A stretch of DNA of 51,283 nucleotides from Didymodactylos carnosus (Eukaryota; Rotifera; Eurotatoria; Philodinida; Philodinidae): contig CAJNOQ010000426.1 of assembly GCA_905250885.1 (NCBI GenBank), positions 1 to 51,283 of the forward strand, given 5' to 3'. Numbering within the stretch: position 1 is the first letter of the stretch; each line of letters opens with the position of its first letter. The notes below the pieces were generated by a model that did not search any database, was not told the origin of the DNA, and saw nothing but the letters and a program-made list of their open reading frames with translations. Of this stretch, positions 1 through 12,043 are shown piece after piece. The translations under genes and the position numbers were made by a program.

Positions 1-819
1 TTAAAAAGTGATTCGAAATTATAAACAGTGTACAAAGTATGTGAAAAGAACAAACTCTCTATTCCAAATTGAGACCACATTTTATTTGTATAAGAAACGA
101 GAGAATATATGCATTCCAAATTGAGACCACTTTTTAAATCTAATTAATAATCATAAAAAAAAGTGGTCTCAATCATGAAGCCTCGGTGGTAACGTAAGCG
201 ATAGAAACGACAAGTAAATAACCAACACGCTCATCTATCTCAAACTTTGATTATTAATTGAGCATTTATTTTAAGCTTTTTCGTTCTTATTTCGAAACAT
301 ACTATATTTATCTGCTCGTTACTAAAATAAACGGTTCATTTTGTATCACAAAGAACAACTTTAGACTGAAAATGACGAAAGAAAAGTTTGGACGATTAAC
401 ATGTTTTTAGGTACGTCGTCTGTGTTCAAAGAAATTCTGAAGTTCTTTTTATCTCCTGTGATACTTTTCTTATGTACTGTCTGCAGTGCACTTTTATTCT
501 TTGGTATTGTTCGATTCGACCAGCATAGTTGACTACTTCGTGAACTGTACTACCAAAAAAAAATATGGTGTATGTCTTGGCTGAGGTTTTTATATATCGT
601 ACACAACAAAGCAGACAAAGCGAAGTATCTATAACATGTGTTCTATACTACTACCAGTCAGATCGTCGTCCACTACAGTAAAAAGAAATATTGGCCGAAT
701 GTCGTATATATAAAAGAGCTTAATAATTTTTTGTCACAAGTTTCGATATAGCGTAACACAAACGTTCGTAACGTTGAAAATTCTTTATCGTTTAGGTCAA
801 TTTTTTTTACTACATTTAA
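1..819. other. 5' non-coding stretch with a short repeat/hairpin
   Basis: I see no convincing exon here. The motif ATTCCAAATTGAGACCAC occurs directly repeated at 61-78 and 113-130. The second copy pairs with AAAAGTGGTCTCAAT at 159-173 to form a hairpin with about 15-bp arms. Missing 5' exons of the downstream MARF1-like gene could lie here or beyond the left edge, but no reading frame supports one. Confidence 0.4.
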
Positions 820-957
820 AATCGTTTAAAAATAATCGTTAGCAAACTTGAACAATGCCAAGCGAACGGAAGTAGGTGCGAAGACACTAGTAAAATAATC
901 TGCAAAAACACCGTTTCCGTATTTAGACGTCCACAAAATATAACTGACAATGATTTT

Positions 958-3900
958 ATGTCGAGTATGCTTAAATTCATGACAGATAAAGATGATATCG
1001 AATGGTGGTCGTCACTGCAGACACCAACAACACCCATAGCCGAAAAGATTTGGAGTGTACCAATTACAGAATGGCCACAGAGTAACAACGGCGATATAGC
1101 AAAATCTCCTTTTAATGGGCAGAAATTGATAATGCGGGAAGCTTTGACAACACCAAGAACCACCGCATCTTCACTGAATAATCTTAATATTTGTCCGTTA
1201 GGAAAAATACCTTATGCTACACCACTTATTTCGACCAGCGATCACGATTCACCATTCAGTAAATGTCAATTTCTCTTGATCTATACAAATTTCATTTAAA
1301 TTTCTATATTCTAGGAAAAGATATGCGTTTGATGCCGTCAGTTAATCAAACACCTGATGATTCAGGTTCAAAGTCAACATTATCTTATTCGAACCTCGCT
1401 TTCAATCATTTGACCCTACCATCATCAGCAGAAAAAGTTGCCCGATCAATTTCACCATCGATATTATCAACACCAAATAAGAGAACAAAATCATCGACAG
1501 AACTGAATACGGATATACCAGAGTAAGTACTCTCTAAAGAAATCCGTAACTTACAAAATAGATAGCGGTTTCTATTAGGAGCACACATCAAAACTGATGT
1601 ACGTTTTGCAATGGGACATGTGATACTTGAAAAAAGAATCTAGTCTTAAAGTTGAGAAGCCTAAAAAAGGTCTCATTACACTTCTGTGATACCATTACTA
1701 CTACTATGCTTATATAGTCGATCGTTGCCAATATGGGAAGTAGCTGCACTATTAATGGAGCATCAGGATGCGACGTGTGCATTGGTGAAACTCATACAAG
1801 AATATCAAAGTCGGTAAGTGACTTTTGTCCTGTCATTCTTATAGTGTAGAAAATTGATAGTATGGTTGAATTTAGATTTCAAAAGAACTTACATGTCAAT
1901 GAATTGTATACTATGAGAAATATGCTTGATATTCAGGATTTCCGTGGAAATCGTACAGTTAGATTATTACCACGATGTGCAGAGATGTTGAAAGAACTAC
2001 GCTCTGGTGGTGTAAGTGAACACATCTAATACTAATTAAGGAAGTAAACATTTTTTTTTCTCTGTTTTTTTATTTAGGTTGTTTTGGAGCCAGCATTTTG
2101 TGAACAACACTGTCCGTCGAATTATGTTGTAAATGCCGATTTAGAATTACCATTTGTCAAATTATCGTTAGATAAATTTTCTGAGGATGTTCGATGTCTA
2201 TTAATAGAACACAGTGGTTCCTTACCATTAGCAAGGTGAATCTCAAGAAAAATATAATAAAACCTATTAAACTTTCTTTCGTCTAGTTTTCCATTATGTT
2301 ATGCCCATCGATTTGAACCATTATCGGATCATGATGATGGTATTCCATTGGAACATTTTATATCCTGCATTAAAGATGTACAAATTGTCATGTGTGATGG
2401 TGCAATTAAAAAAGTTCAATTTGTAACGGCTACAGGAGTACTGAACGGCGTTGATACGACAGGTAAATTTCGTTTGTCTGTTGAAATATCATAAAATGAT
2501 TATAACCCTTTTTGTAGTATGTTCTGAAAATAATGATGCTCAACAACGTCTTCAGCAATTTGGTCGTGAAGTTCTTGATTTATTAAAACAACAAAGTCCA
2601 CATTGTCGATTACCTGTATCAAAATTTGTTTCAAGTTATCATCAGTATTTTAGCAGACAATGTCGAGTTGCCGATTACGGGTATACAAAAATCATTGATT
2701 TATTAATGGCAATTCCAAAAACTATTCAGGTAAATATGACCATCTCTTTTTTAAGGGAAGTTTATATTTCTTTTGTTTCAGATTCTTGGAAATGGAAATA
2801 AGCGAATAATAACACTAAGTCATCGAAGTCAAGTGAAACGTTTTACTAACGATCTTGTTCGTATGTTAAAAAATAAACCGCAACGTTCAATTCATATTAG
2901 CGAAATACCAAGGGAATATGGTAATCATGCTTCTACTACTATCTAAATTAGATTATACTCTGTTTTATTTTGTAGAAATGGCCTATAAAAAACAATTTTA
3001 TATCAGTGATTTTGGTTTATCTTATATTGAAGATATGATATCAGAAATAAAAGACAACAAAGAACTTGTTATCGAATTGGATAAAGATATTATTAAACTT
3101 TATCGTAAAGGTTAATACATCTTTCTCAATACTTGATTAATCGTTCGTTACAAGGGAGTTTTATATTTTAGAGCGAACAGATTTAGAAATATTTGCAACA
3201 AGAAATTTTGAACGAGATGTTGTTGATATGTTACGACAAATGCCTGACTTTAGTATTCCATTTCAAAAATTTGTACCATCGTATCATCATCACTTTGGTT
3301 ATCAGTGTAAAGTACAAACATATGGTTTTGCAAGATTAATTGATTTATTAGAAGAAATAGCCGATGTTATCAAGGTAAAAAGAGTACACTCGTTGCTGCT
3401 TGAAGATTATAGTAATAAAGTTCTAAAGCACGCCATATAATCTATCATCCTGTCCGTTCCGAGGGACAGGGCAATTCGAAGGAAAAAATATTCTAATGTT
3501 GTTTTTTTGAATTTATAATCCTTTCTCCACATGTTTATGTTTATGTATACTACTAAGTTCTTATTTCGAAGTATAGTAAGATGTATGAAACTTGTAAAAA
3601 TCTGCTCTGTACCTCACGAGACGAAAGAAATGGAGAGGACCAGAAAAAAATTTATCCTCTAGAAGAGGTTTGTTGCTTTAATGAATCAACATTTGATATT
3701 TTGTATTCCATGTTTTATATCCATCTTTTTAATAGATAACCGAAGATAAAAATGGTGAAAAAATTGTTCAGTTAACCGAACCAATGATTTATCGTGCAAT
3801 TTCATTGAATATTGAACAATTAGTTAAACAAAATCAAGGTTTATTACCGTTAAAAGACTTGCAAACACAATATTTCCATGTTTATCGTACTGAATTAAAT

Positions 3901-4460
3901 CCTGAAGAATTTGGTGATGAGAATTTAGAATGTTTATTGATGAAAATGGCTGACAAACTTAAAGTAAATAACGGAGCAATTTCAAATTAGACATATATCG
4001 CTTATATTCTTTTTGTTTAGTTTCATTTTTTCAATTTTGACATTGTTATTGGTTTACAAGATGAAAATCGACAAACCATACAACTCGCAAAACAAGTTGT
4101 TCATACTTTAATGTTATCACAATGTCAACTATCATTTTGGCAATTGAAACAGGAAATGTTGACGAAATATCAACAAAATATAACAATTACAACATGTCAA
4201 AATGAATTAAAAGATTATGTGACGGTAAGTTAAGAGAGAGAATGAAAGGAACATGTTTGAAGTATCTTTAAATCTCTTGTTGTCTCTATGCTATTTCGAA
4301 GGTGATCGATCAAACTGTTCGTTTAACACCACCAATGTATTTTGCGTACAATGCTGTCATTCTATTAAATCAATTTGATGGAAAAATAACATATGAAGAT
4401 TTTTTGTTGGAATATCAACGTAAAACGGGCAGTAGTCACTTGTTATATCCAACTGAATAA
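958..4460 (+). CDS. MARF1-like: MARF1-like LOTUS/OST-HTH repeat protein (13 exons, 784 aa as modelled)
   Basis: Exons: 958-1258, 1315-1522, 1718-1813, 1876-2011, 2078-2235, 2287-2462, 2518-2729, 2782-2920, 2976-3110, 3172-3374, 3736-3963, 4021-4224, 4302-4460; phases agree throughout. Residues 1 to about 170 are Ser/Thr/Pro-rich and disordered. About seven LOTUS-type winged-helix modules follow; the best match MARF1 (limkain b1), for example CRLPVSKFVSSYHQYF, YGYTKIIDLL and FVPSYHHHF. Vertebrate MARF1 is an oocyte RNA-silencing factor with a NYN nuclease domain and RRMs before its LOTUS array; neither is seen here. The start is uncertain: the frame stays open upstream to 820 with plausible coding content and a possible acceptor at 841-842, so more 5' exons are likely. 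The 361-nt intron 3375-3735 is the only long one and carries a GGGACAGGGC repeat. Confidence 0.88.
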
Positions 4461-5847
4461 GTAGAATGCCTCTTTAGCTCTTATTCGCTATTCTCACGCC
4501 TTTTTTATTCTAGTTGGTTCTTATTCCATCATTGGCGAATAACTGATTAGCTGTTCGTTTTAGACGTTAAAGTATAATAAAAAGTACTTTCTATTGCTCT
4601 CTATAAAAAATTCTTTTTTTGATTCTAGGGCATTGTCTGTGTACATGTTAACGGATTTTTATTGAACAAAGTGCAATCCTACCTTCTTCTTTATTATTTA
4701 TTTTATATACAGTAACAAAGAAATTATTTATCATTACTTTTAAGAAGAAGAATTGTTGTGTGAGCCTTTGTATGTACGAACAATTTTTTCCGTTTTTTCC
4801 ACTTTCATGTGGTGTACAAAAACAAATTCTGAAAATCGTCTATTTTTGATAAGATTCTTCCCTCGCTATTAATTTTTGAATGCTTTTTAACCATATGTGT
4901 AGAATCGATCCAAATTTAGTGTTGTTTTTTCTACATAAGAAAACCTTGTTTTCTGCATAGTTATCATTTTAATCTTGGTTTTAATCTTCCCATTTTGTTT
5001 GTGTGTGCTTGTAGATTTGTAGATGTTTCGTTGTGTGTCTAAAGCTATGTGTCGAAACTTTTTCTGATTGTTTTTTTTTTGCATGGCACCTATTGCTTAT
5101 TTTAATCTTGAATGAATAAATATGTTCAAAAAGGAAAGAGTGTTGATTAATTGTTCCAGTTACTTGAATGAACAACACTTATTGCTGTCACTCGTCCAGT
5201 TGGTGGGGAGAAACATGGAAAAAAAGAGCACTAGCATTACAAAAAATTTTTTCATGCACCACGGGTCAGCATATAGAGAGGTCAAAAACTCTTGTAAAAG
5301 TCGTGCATTACCATTTAGAAATTCGAACGTTAGAACGAGAAAATACCTCGTTTTGCTTAATGAAAAGAACTGCAAGTCTTCGAGGATCGACTGTCTACAG
5401 ATACGCCTCTGGATAGATACACCATAGTTATGGATGTTTTTGAACCAGAGACATTTACATAATCTCTAGAAGTGTTTGCTTACTAATGACATCCTACGCC
5501 GTTTGATTTTTGGGACCTAAATTAAAAACTGACTATGTCGAGGTAAGTTGGCTCCTATTTGTCAAATGTGCTTTAACAGCACATCAGAGGAATATCGAGC
5601 TCCATTAAGGCTCTTAAGGAAAGTTTTGACTTTTATTTATTTTTAGCCTCCATATAGATTGACAATCAAGTACAATTAATGAACAACAAAAATTGGTACA
5701 TAAAGTAATATGTAAAACGAAAATTTGTCATCGAAATTATCTAGAAAGTGCACAGATATATACTTGTATTCTTTTTTCTAATATAAGCTTTTTTAAAACA
5801 TTAGAAAACAACGTATTAAATACTTGCAGTATAGTTTTGTTTCTATT
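4461..5847. other. Intergenic / probable 3' UTRs of convergent genes
   Basis: This lies between two convergent genes. I see no coding sequence. A patch near 5240-5290 (TTTTTCATGCACCACGGGTC and on) resembles, in inverted orientation, a patch near 9355-9395 on the far side of the minus-strand gene. Confidence 0.4.
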
Positions 5848-8800
5848 CTACATTTTACAATACAAAGAATCAATTGGTGGAGTTTCACACCGTTGAGAAG
5901 GATAATTCATATTGCTGGCGTCCAGTTTTGTCGATAAGTCACTTGAGTTTAACGATGATATTTGACTGCGATAGTAACGATATTGATCATTCGATGGTCT
6001 ATTCTGTTGTCGATAATAACTTGACGAATTACGATATTCAGGTGAAAAGTTATTGTTTGTTGCATTAAACATTGAATAGGCAGGTGATGATATTGAATTT
6101 TTTTGTTGAGCTAACAAATTCGAAATAAATGCCGACTTTAGACGTTGCGATTCTTCATAATTTGAATTTGATATAATTGGTGATGACGTCTTTGCTGTTT
6201 TAAAGTGGTGCGCTTGTTGATGAGCAGATGTCGAATCAATATCTGATGGCGAACGATTAATTTTATGTTCCAATATCTACAGAGAATGAAAACATAAGTT
6301 ATGATCGATAATCCTTGAATATCTCCACAAAAAAAGAGTAAAATTTTTGCACAAAGTAGTGTGTTCAGTTGGTTTTGCATAGCCATTGTTTTGTTTTTGT
6401 CCTATTCTGTGGCGAAATTCTGCAAACCAAACTCATGCCAATATGTTTTCAAATAATCAAACATGGATATACATTAGCAAGCTCTTGTAGCGCAATCGGT
6501 TAGCGCGTTTGGCTGTTAACCAAAAGGTTGGTGGTTCAAGTCCACCCAGGAGCGTATATTTTTGTTTTCTTCTATTTTTGATAAATACAATGTTTTACAT
6601 TGTCAAGAAAGAAAATGAAATCAAATTCAAATTAGATTTGAACTTATTTTTCACTAGAACAGCTGGTCAACGTTGCCCTAGGGGCCAAAATATGAAACCT
6701 TTCTTCCTGCATATACGCACAAATATATAATCAGTACTCACTACTCTACCTATCGTTTCCCTTAAACTAAGCTACAAGAAACATTCAATTCTCGCTCTAG
6801 TACGAATACGCATTTCTTTCTACAATTACTGGGGATCGTATTACGAAAAAATTTAAAGTCAAAGGGTGACTTAAGTCAGTCTTAAAGTTAAGACCGTAAC
6901 CTTAAGTCACAGACACATTTTTCGAATAGCTCAGGAGTCAGTTTTATAAAAAACTTAAGTCAAAAATCGAACTTAAGTCATAAAAGACAAAGAATTTTTT
7001 GGACTTTTTTTTGGAAGTTTTTTTATAAAACTGACTCCAGGCATTTAACGATACTATTCGACGAAAACTAGTTTTTAAGATATAGAGAACATATATTTCG
7101 TTATTTTGTGGGGTTTTGTCTCGAGTTTGTCACTGTTGACAACGACATTTAAAAAGTAAACAAATCACCAACTTAAGCCTTTTCATAATACGGTTTAAGT
7201 CTCCGGATTTAAGTCGGTCTTAAACTTAGACTTAAATCACGACTTAAGTTTTTTCGTAATACGACCTCTGTTGTTGTCGTTGATATGTTAGATGATGAGG
7301 TTGACACTAACGATAGAAGACAAAAACTTACAAATCACAAGTCACTACGCCGTTCACGGCCTGTTCGTCCGACGGCCAGTAAGGGGGAAGGGGTAATAGT
7401 AAGTGCAAAAACAGCCATTTTGCCGCCAAAACTCTTTAAACTTCGTTTTTCCTTCTGGTGAAGGAAAGCCCTGAAAGTTTTTACAAAATATCGTCATGGT
7501 TTGGAAACAGTGAGTATTGAATATTGTCACTCACCATCTGATGATACAGTTTCATATTTTCAATTCCATTTTGTTCTTGTGTTTCATGTGGTTGTATCTG
7601 ATTATTGTTCGAATATGTTGTCATAAGTTTTGTGGCAGCATCCGTTGGGGATAATGATTTTTGTTCAGATTGATGTGTTAATTTTTGTTGACAACTTACA
7701 TTTGAACTTGAATTTTTAATCATGTCTAAACTTAGACTATCAACCACATTTGGAGGAAACGATGAGAATGTTTTTGGTTGTTCTCTCATGAGAATATTAT
7801 CTACAGCTTGTTGTTGTTGTCGATGAATATAACTTTTTGAAGATGTTTCATTCAGCAACGCAATCGACGAATTAACAGCATTTGTTAGTGATGGACTCAA
7901 CAGACCTGAGGATTTTAGTTTTGAATTATCAATTTGTCTTAATGTATCATGTAGTGGTGAGAGATTACTGTTTGACAACGTTGAAAATTTGTTTAGTAGG
8001 TCGAAGCGTTTCTGGTCACTTTCGACGAGTTGCTGCTGAGCCGATTGCAACGGACTGAAACCTTTTAAAATCTGAGCCAATCGTAAATTATTTTTTGTTA
8101 GTAGCTGCGATTGAGGTGATGACGAAAGTGTTTTGACAAATGATTTTGGTCTATCTTCTATAAAAATAAAACACCATGTAACATTGAATAAAAAGCAAAA
8201 TTTCCAGGAAGATTCAGCATTTTACATACCGAAAATAAGTAAAAATTAGAAAAAAATAGTCAAACTACATCCACACTTTCAAAATCGAGATAGACCGTCT
8301 GTCCATATTATAGCTTCTCTCTGTATAGAATATAATAAGCAATGAAGATGATTTAAATACGCAGTTTAACGTTTTTTGGGCTTATTTTTGATTCTTACCA
8401 GCGCATTAGAAAAGCTAAACAGAGGTTCTGGTTACCTGTGATACGATCGGTTCTCGATGATATTGGCGATGAAGATGATGAATTTGAAACCTGTTGTTGA
8501 GATAGAATACTGTTCTTAATATTTGTTTCCATTGTTGTCCGTTGTTGAAGTTTATACAAAACAAGTAATAATTCTTCTAAACTTAATTTCGTCAAATCTA
8601 GTGTACTAAGAATATTAATTAATATTTCATCATTTTTCATTAGTGTTGTTGAATTACTATTGCTCTCGGCTATGCTCCTGTGATTTGAAAACGTGCTTTC
8701 AGTATCGGGTAATTTAGCCGTATTTAAGTTTATTAATAATTCTTGTATTGAGACTGTTATCGGATAGTGTTCATTTCGTCTATAATCAGTCACCCATACC

Positions 8801-9149
8801 ATTCGAGTTTTAGCATTATAGTTATGATCATCTTTTCCTTTTTTCATTTGATTATCATTTTCATCGTCGTCATAATCCTCGTCAAATTCACTGATGGCTT
8901 CTAAATTAAAACAGACACGGTTGAGAAGAAAAATTTCTAAGAACTAGCCTACATACCAGCAACATTGTAAGTTTCAAACATTTGATCTTTTCTCAATGAA
9001 TTAATAAATGGACCATCGCCATCTAACATTAAATGTGAATCAAAAACAATTTGAGATGAAGAATGGTATACTGGAGCCGTTGCGTTTAACCGGTTTTGGT
9101 GTTTGGTTGACAACGCGTCGCCACACGCAAAATATTTTTCATTTAGCAT
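5848..9149 (-). CDS. Unrecognised disordered Ser/Asn/Gln-rich protein (4 exons, 569 aa)
   Basis: Exons on the minus strand: 9149-8957, 8900-8436, 8157-7535, 6276-5848; all junctions keep phase. The third donor (GTGAGT after codon ATG) joins exactly to the last acceptor, so the stop at 7481 is read only if that intron is retained. The protein starts MLNEKYFACGDAL and has an acidic patch (EFDEDYDDDEND) near residue 70. An ordered-looking segment follows (VWVTDYRRNEHYPI, then a Leu-rich helix LTKLSLEELLLVLYKL). The rest is low-complexity, with short hydrophobic motifs (NLRLAQILKGF, LKSAFISNLLAQQ) of the kind that act as binding peptides. I recognise no family. A regulatory or RNP-granule scaffold would fit, but that is a guess. 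A TTG at 9164 is in frame, but ATG 9149 is preferred: it lies 25 nt after an acceptor-like AG. Confidence 0.75.
6481..6554 (+). tRNA. tRNA-Asn (anticodon GTT)
   Basis: Full cloverleaf of 74 nt. The acceptor stem GCTCTTG/CAGGAGC has one G-T wobble. D-stem GCGC/GCGC; anticodon stem TTTGG/CCAAA with loop CTGTTAA; variable loop AGGTT; T-stem GGTGG/CCACC around TTCAAGT. No intron and no encoded CCA. It lies inside the last intron of the minus-strand gene, in the opposite orientation. Confidence 0.97.
6832..7267. mobile_element. MITE A, PIF/Harbinger-like, 436 bp
   Basis: Terminal inverted repeats GGGATCGTATTACGAAAAAA (left) and AGGTCGTATTACGAAAAAAC (reverse complement of the right end). CTG flanks both sides (6829-6831 and 7268-7270), consistent with a 3-bp CWG target duplication. 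The body is full of ACTTAAGTC-type motifs, shared with MITEs B, C and D. No transposase. Confidence 0.8.
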
Positions 9150-9174
9150 TTTTCTAGTTTTCAATGTTAAAATA

Positions 9175-9176
9175 CT
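9175..9176 (-). other. Candidate trans-splice (or 5'-UTR) acceptor
   Basis: A T-rich run ending in AG on the minus strand lies 25 nt upstream of ATG 9149. It fits a spliced-leader acceptor or the end of a 5'-UTR intron. Confidence 0.4.
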
Positions 9177-10472
9177 AAAAAAAACTTAGATCAGTTTTAA
9201 CAGCTTAATATACTTGCTCTAGCTTTTTTGATACTCAGCAAGCAACACTTATTTTTACATTTATTAACATCAATTTTTAGTGGACTTCCAACTCAGAGCA
9301 ATCATAGAGCGCAAGTTTATTGGAAATGCAAAACTGATAGTTTAGCACGTCGAGTAGAAGACTTATATGCTGACCCGTTGTGATGAAAAAGTAGCTCATC
9401 AAATGAGCACTCTTCTCTTTCCACAACGAGAGCGAGTGCGCACAAGCAACGAAGGGACGTGATGATATAACACCACTTTGTAGTTTCAAAAATGGCGCTA
9501 GATTAACCTTCAAGGTCAAATGGCGACCAATTAAAAGAAACGTTTCTTCATGAATCAGAACGATACTTTGCTAGTGCGTTGTCTATTCCGGTACTTATTC
9601 TAAGGTTTTTCTGAAACGAAGGTAGTAAAGGAATTTAAAAAGACGAAAACAAAATGCCTTGCTTTTTCGTAATGCTAATGCTCTTTTAAAATTTTTCAGA
9701 TATTATGTACACATGGGCTGTTATAGGATTAACCTTTTTGAAACTTAAATGCTTATCGTCAAAGTGTTTCTAGATTATCTTGACCAAAACAGGCGCACTA
9801 CAGCACTACGCGAGCCATAAGCCATGTCTGTTGCTGCATGAAACTTCATCAGAGCTGATTTGTATAAGTTGTAAAAACTTGGAAACAGGATCTAAAGATT
9901 ACTGTTAATTTCTGTATGTTCGAGTGTGAACCAGTCATTTTTTCACCAAAACTTGTTTTCGTAAGTTCATCGCACAGAGCGCCATGTGTTGTCGTAGTCT
10001 TTTCAACTCGCATTCAAGCACAGTTCAAAATTTATAGTTCTGCAGAACTAATTTAGCACTGATGCGTACGGTACCGTTTTCTCTACGTATTCAAGAGAAT
10101 ATTCTAATAGACAACAACATAACGGTCAAGATACATCTAGCGTGAGTTAGCGGCAGTCGCTAGTTTCAAAATGAGTTTAAGCTTATTGTACCGCTTCACG
10201 TCTAGCTTTGAGACGTACTGTTCTCTGGCGCAGTAAGAAGGAGCTCGTGAGTACGGGTAATGAGAGACTGATTTTATTCGAGCATGTCTAAAAGAAACGT
10301 GAGACAAAACTTTTTTGAAATTTTATATGCCGTATGTCAGCACCTCTTTTTCAAAAAAAAGAGGTGCTGATAACTTATCGTTGTGCATTGTCCTTGATTT
10401 TCTCTAGAATTAGAAAACAACAATTAGAAGAAAAACTTTCTCTAATGTACGAGTAAATAATCTTTTCGTAAA
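9177..10472. other. Non-coding stretch
   Basis: I see no credible exon. There is a perfect hairpin at 10337-10370 (arms TCAGCACCTCTTTTT and its complement, short loop). The patch near 9355-9395 (ATATGCTGACCCGTTGTGAT) is similar, inverted, to one near 5255. Confidence 0.4.
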
Positions 10473-11326
10473 GCTACAAACACATACGTGAACGAATATT
10501 TTCCGTAATCGGAAATCGATCAGGCGAAAAGAAAATCAAAGAGACATATCATGAGATCATTTATACTGGTCAGTTGAGGAACGTTTCAAAATGTATTCCG
10601 GTCGGTTGGTCGCTATTTCTCTATTCCTTTATTCCCCAATTATTCCTCTATTATAGAATTTAAATTCTAATTTATTTTATTTTATTTTGTATAATTCGGT
10701 TTCTTTGATTGTATTGTTGATATACTTCCAATGTATTCGTTTTTTTAGCAGACATCTTTATAAGAGCAGACATTTTTCTGTTTAAAGAATAAAATCAGAA
10801 AGTAACAAATTTTATATTTTCATCAAATGTTCATCTTTTTTATATTCAAGGAGGCGAGTGCTCACTGTAAACTTATTTCGTATTGCACGAACTTCGCGAA
10901 CTAACATTACACTAATTAGAATAGACCCATTTCCATCTTTTATACTAGTTTAAAGTGCACGAGTTGTACACTATGCTGGTCTATTTTTTAGAAATGGATC
11001 CCTTTTAGTCTTTGAGAAATATGACTGTGAATATGGTTAATTATTGTCTGCTAAAAAAACGAATACATTGGAAGTATATCAACAATACAATCAAAGAAAC
11101 CGAATTATACAAAATAAAATAAAATAAATTAGAATTTAAATTCTATAATAGAGGAATAATTGGGGAATAAAGGAATAGAGAAATAGCGACCAACCGACCG
11201 GAATACATTTTGAAACGTTCCTTAACTGACCAGTATAAATGATCTCATGATATGTCTCTTTGATTTTCTTTTCGCCTGACCGATTTCCGATTACGGAAAA
11301 TATTCGTTCACGTATGTGTTTGTAGC
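10473..11326. repeat. Palindrome FB1: 281-bp inverted arms, 292-bp spacer
   Basis: Left arm 10473-10753 (GCTACAAACACATACGTGAA and on) and right arm 11046-11326 are the same length. They differ at only about two positions that I can see (GATCAGG/GGTCAGG and TTGAGGAAC/TTAAGGAAC). The 292-bp spacer shows no ORF. There is no obvious target duplication. It could be a foldback element or a recent local inverted duplication. Confidence 0.9.
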
Positions 11327-12043
11327 ATTAGACATTTGCCAAATGTGAAAAGATAGAGATATTTCTTATTTGATACGACTCTAATGTTTCTCTTCCTTCT
11401 ACATACAAGTCAACGAAACTTGATTAGAGGAAGTAGTCCTTCCTAGGTGCTTGATACTTAAGATAGTACTATGGTCCTATGATTGGTACAATGGACCAGA
11501 AATAGACCTACAGTTGCTCAAGGATCTCTAATAAATAACGTTCAAGCAGTGAATTTCATATTGAAACTTATCACATATTGTAGCCTCAATCATTTGTAGC
11601 CCGATGAAAAGAGGCCAGGCTGAAAACTACTTTCCACTGCGGTGAAAGAACTTTTTCAAAACTTGCTCCATGTTTTATCTTTGGTACCCATATGTAAAAA
11701 GTTCTTTTACCGCAGCGGAAAGAAGTTTACTAATATATAGTTAAATTTTATAGACAATCAAGCAATGTTCTTCCGATCTAGTAATCACTTTGTATATATG
11801 AGTTTAAACTTGTATTTTTGCCTATGTAAACAGTTGTTTCAGGTACATTTAAGGTAATTAAAGTTGGTTGATTTACTGATCAACAAAGAACTCATATTTG
11901 AAGGAGTTTTCTACCAAAAGTGGTATACTCAAGTAATTTTAACTTTTTCGTTATTTCAATCTGGTTCGATTTCAAAAAGACAAGAACACATTCAGCGTAT
12001 TTTATTTACTTTAAGTACGGCGTAGTCGGTTCCATAATATAAA
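11327..12043. other. Non-coding stretch with an imperfect hairpin
   Basis: No coding sequence seen. Arms of about 35 nt at 11623-11657 and 11694-11729 (CTTTCCACTGCGGTGAAAG against CTTTCCGCTGCGGTAAAAG, reverse complement) form an imperfect hairpin with a 36-nt loop. It may be a small MITE or a microRNA-like fold. Confidence 0.45.

Larger units (their letters stand above)
6277..7534 (-). other. Long intron (1258 nt) hosting a tRNA gene and a MITE
   Basis: This is the last intron of the disordered-protein gene. It contains a plus-strand tRNA-Asn (6481-6554) and a 436-bp MITE (6832-7267). The gene's other introns are 56 and 278 nt, so insertions account for most of the extra length. Confidence 0.7.

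Noticed and set aside
816..1163. Minus-strand 115-aa open frame
   Set aside because: It is a shadow of the first visible MARF1-like exon, which continues in phase through 13 exons.
5122..5427. Overlapping open frames of 70-100 aa on both strands
   Set aside because: No family features, low-complexity content and no splice support; the region is intergenic.
7481..7534. Stop codon ending the third exon of the disordered-protein gene
   Set aside because: A strong GTGAGT donor lies upstream and joins in phase to the acceptor at 6277, so this segment is read as intron.
10473..11326. CRISPR-like or phage attachment structure
   Set aside because: It is a single long inverted repeat in eukaryotic DNA, without regular spacers or direct repeats.
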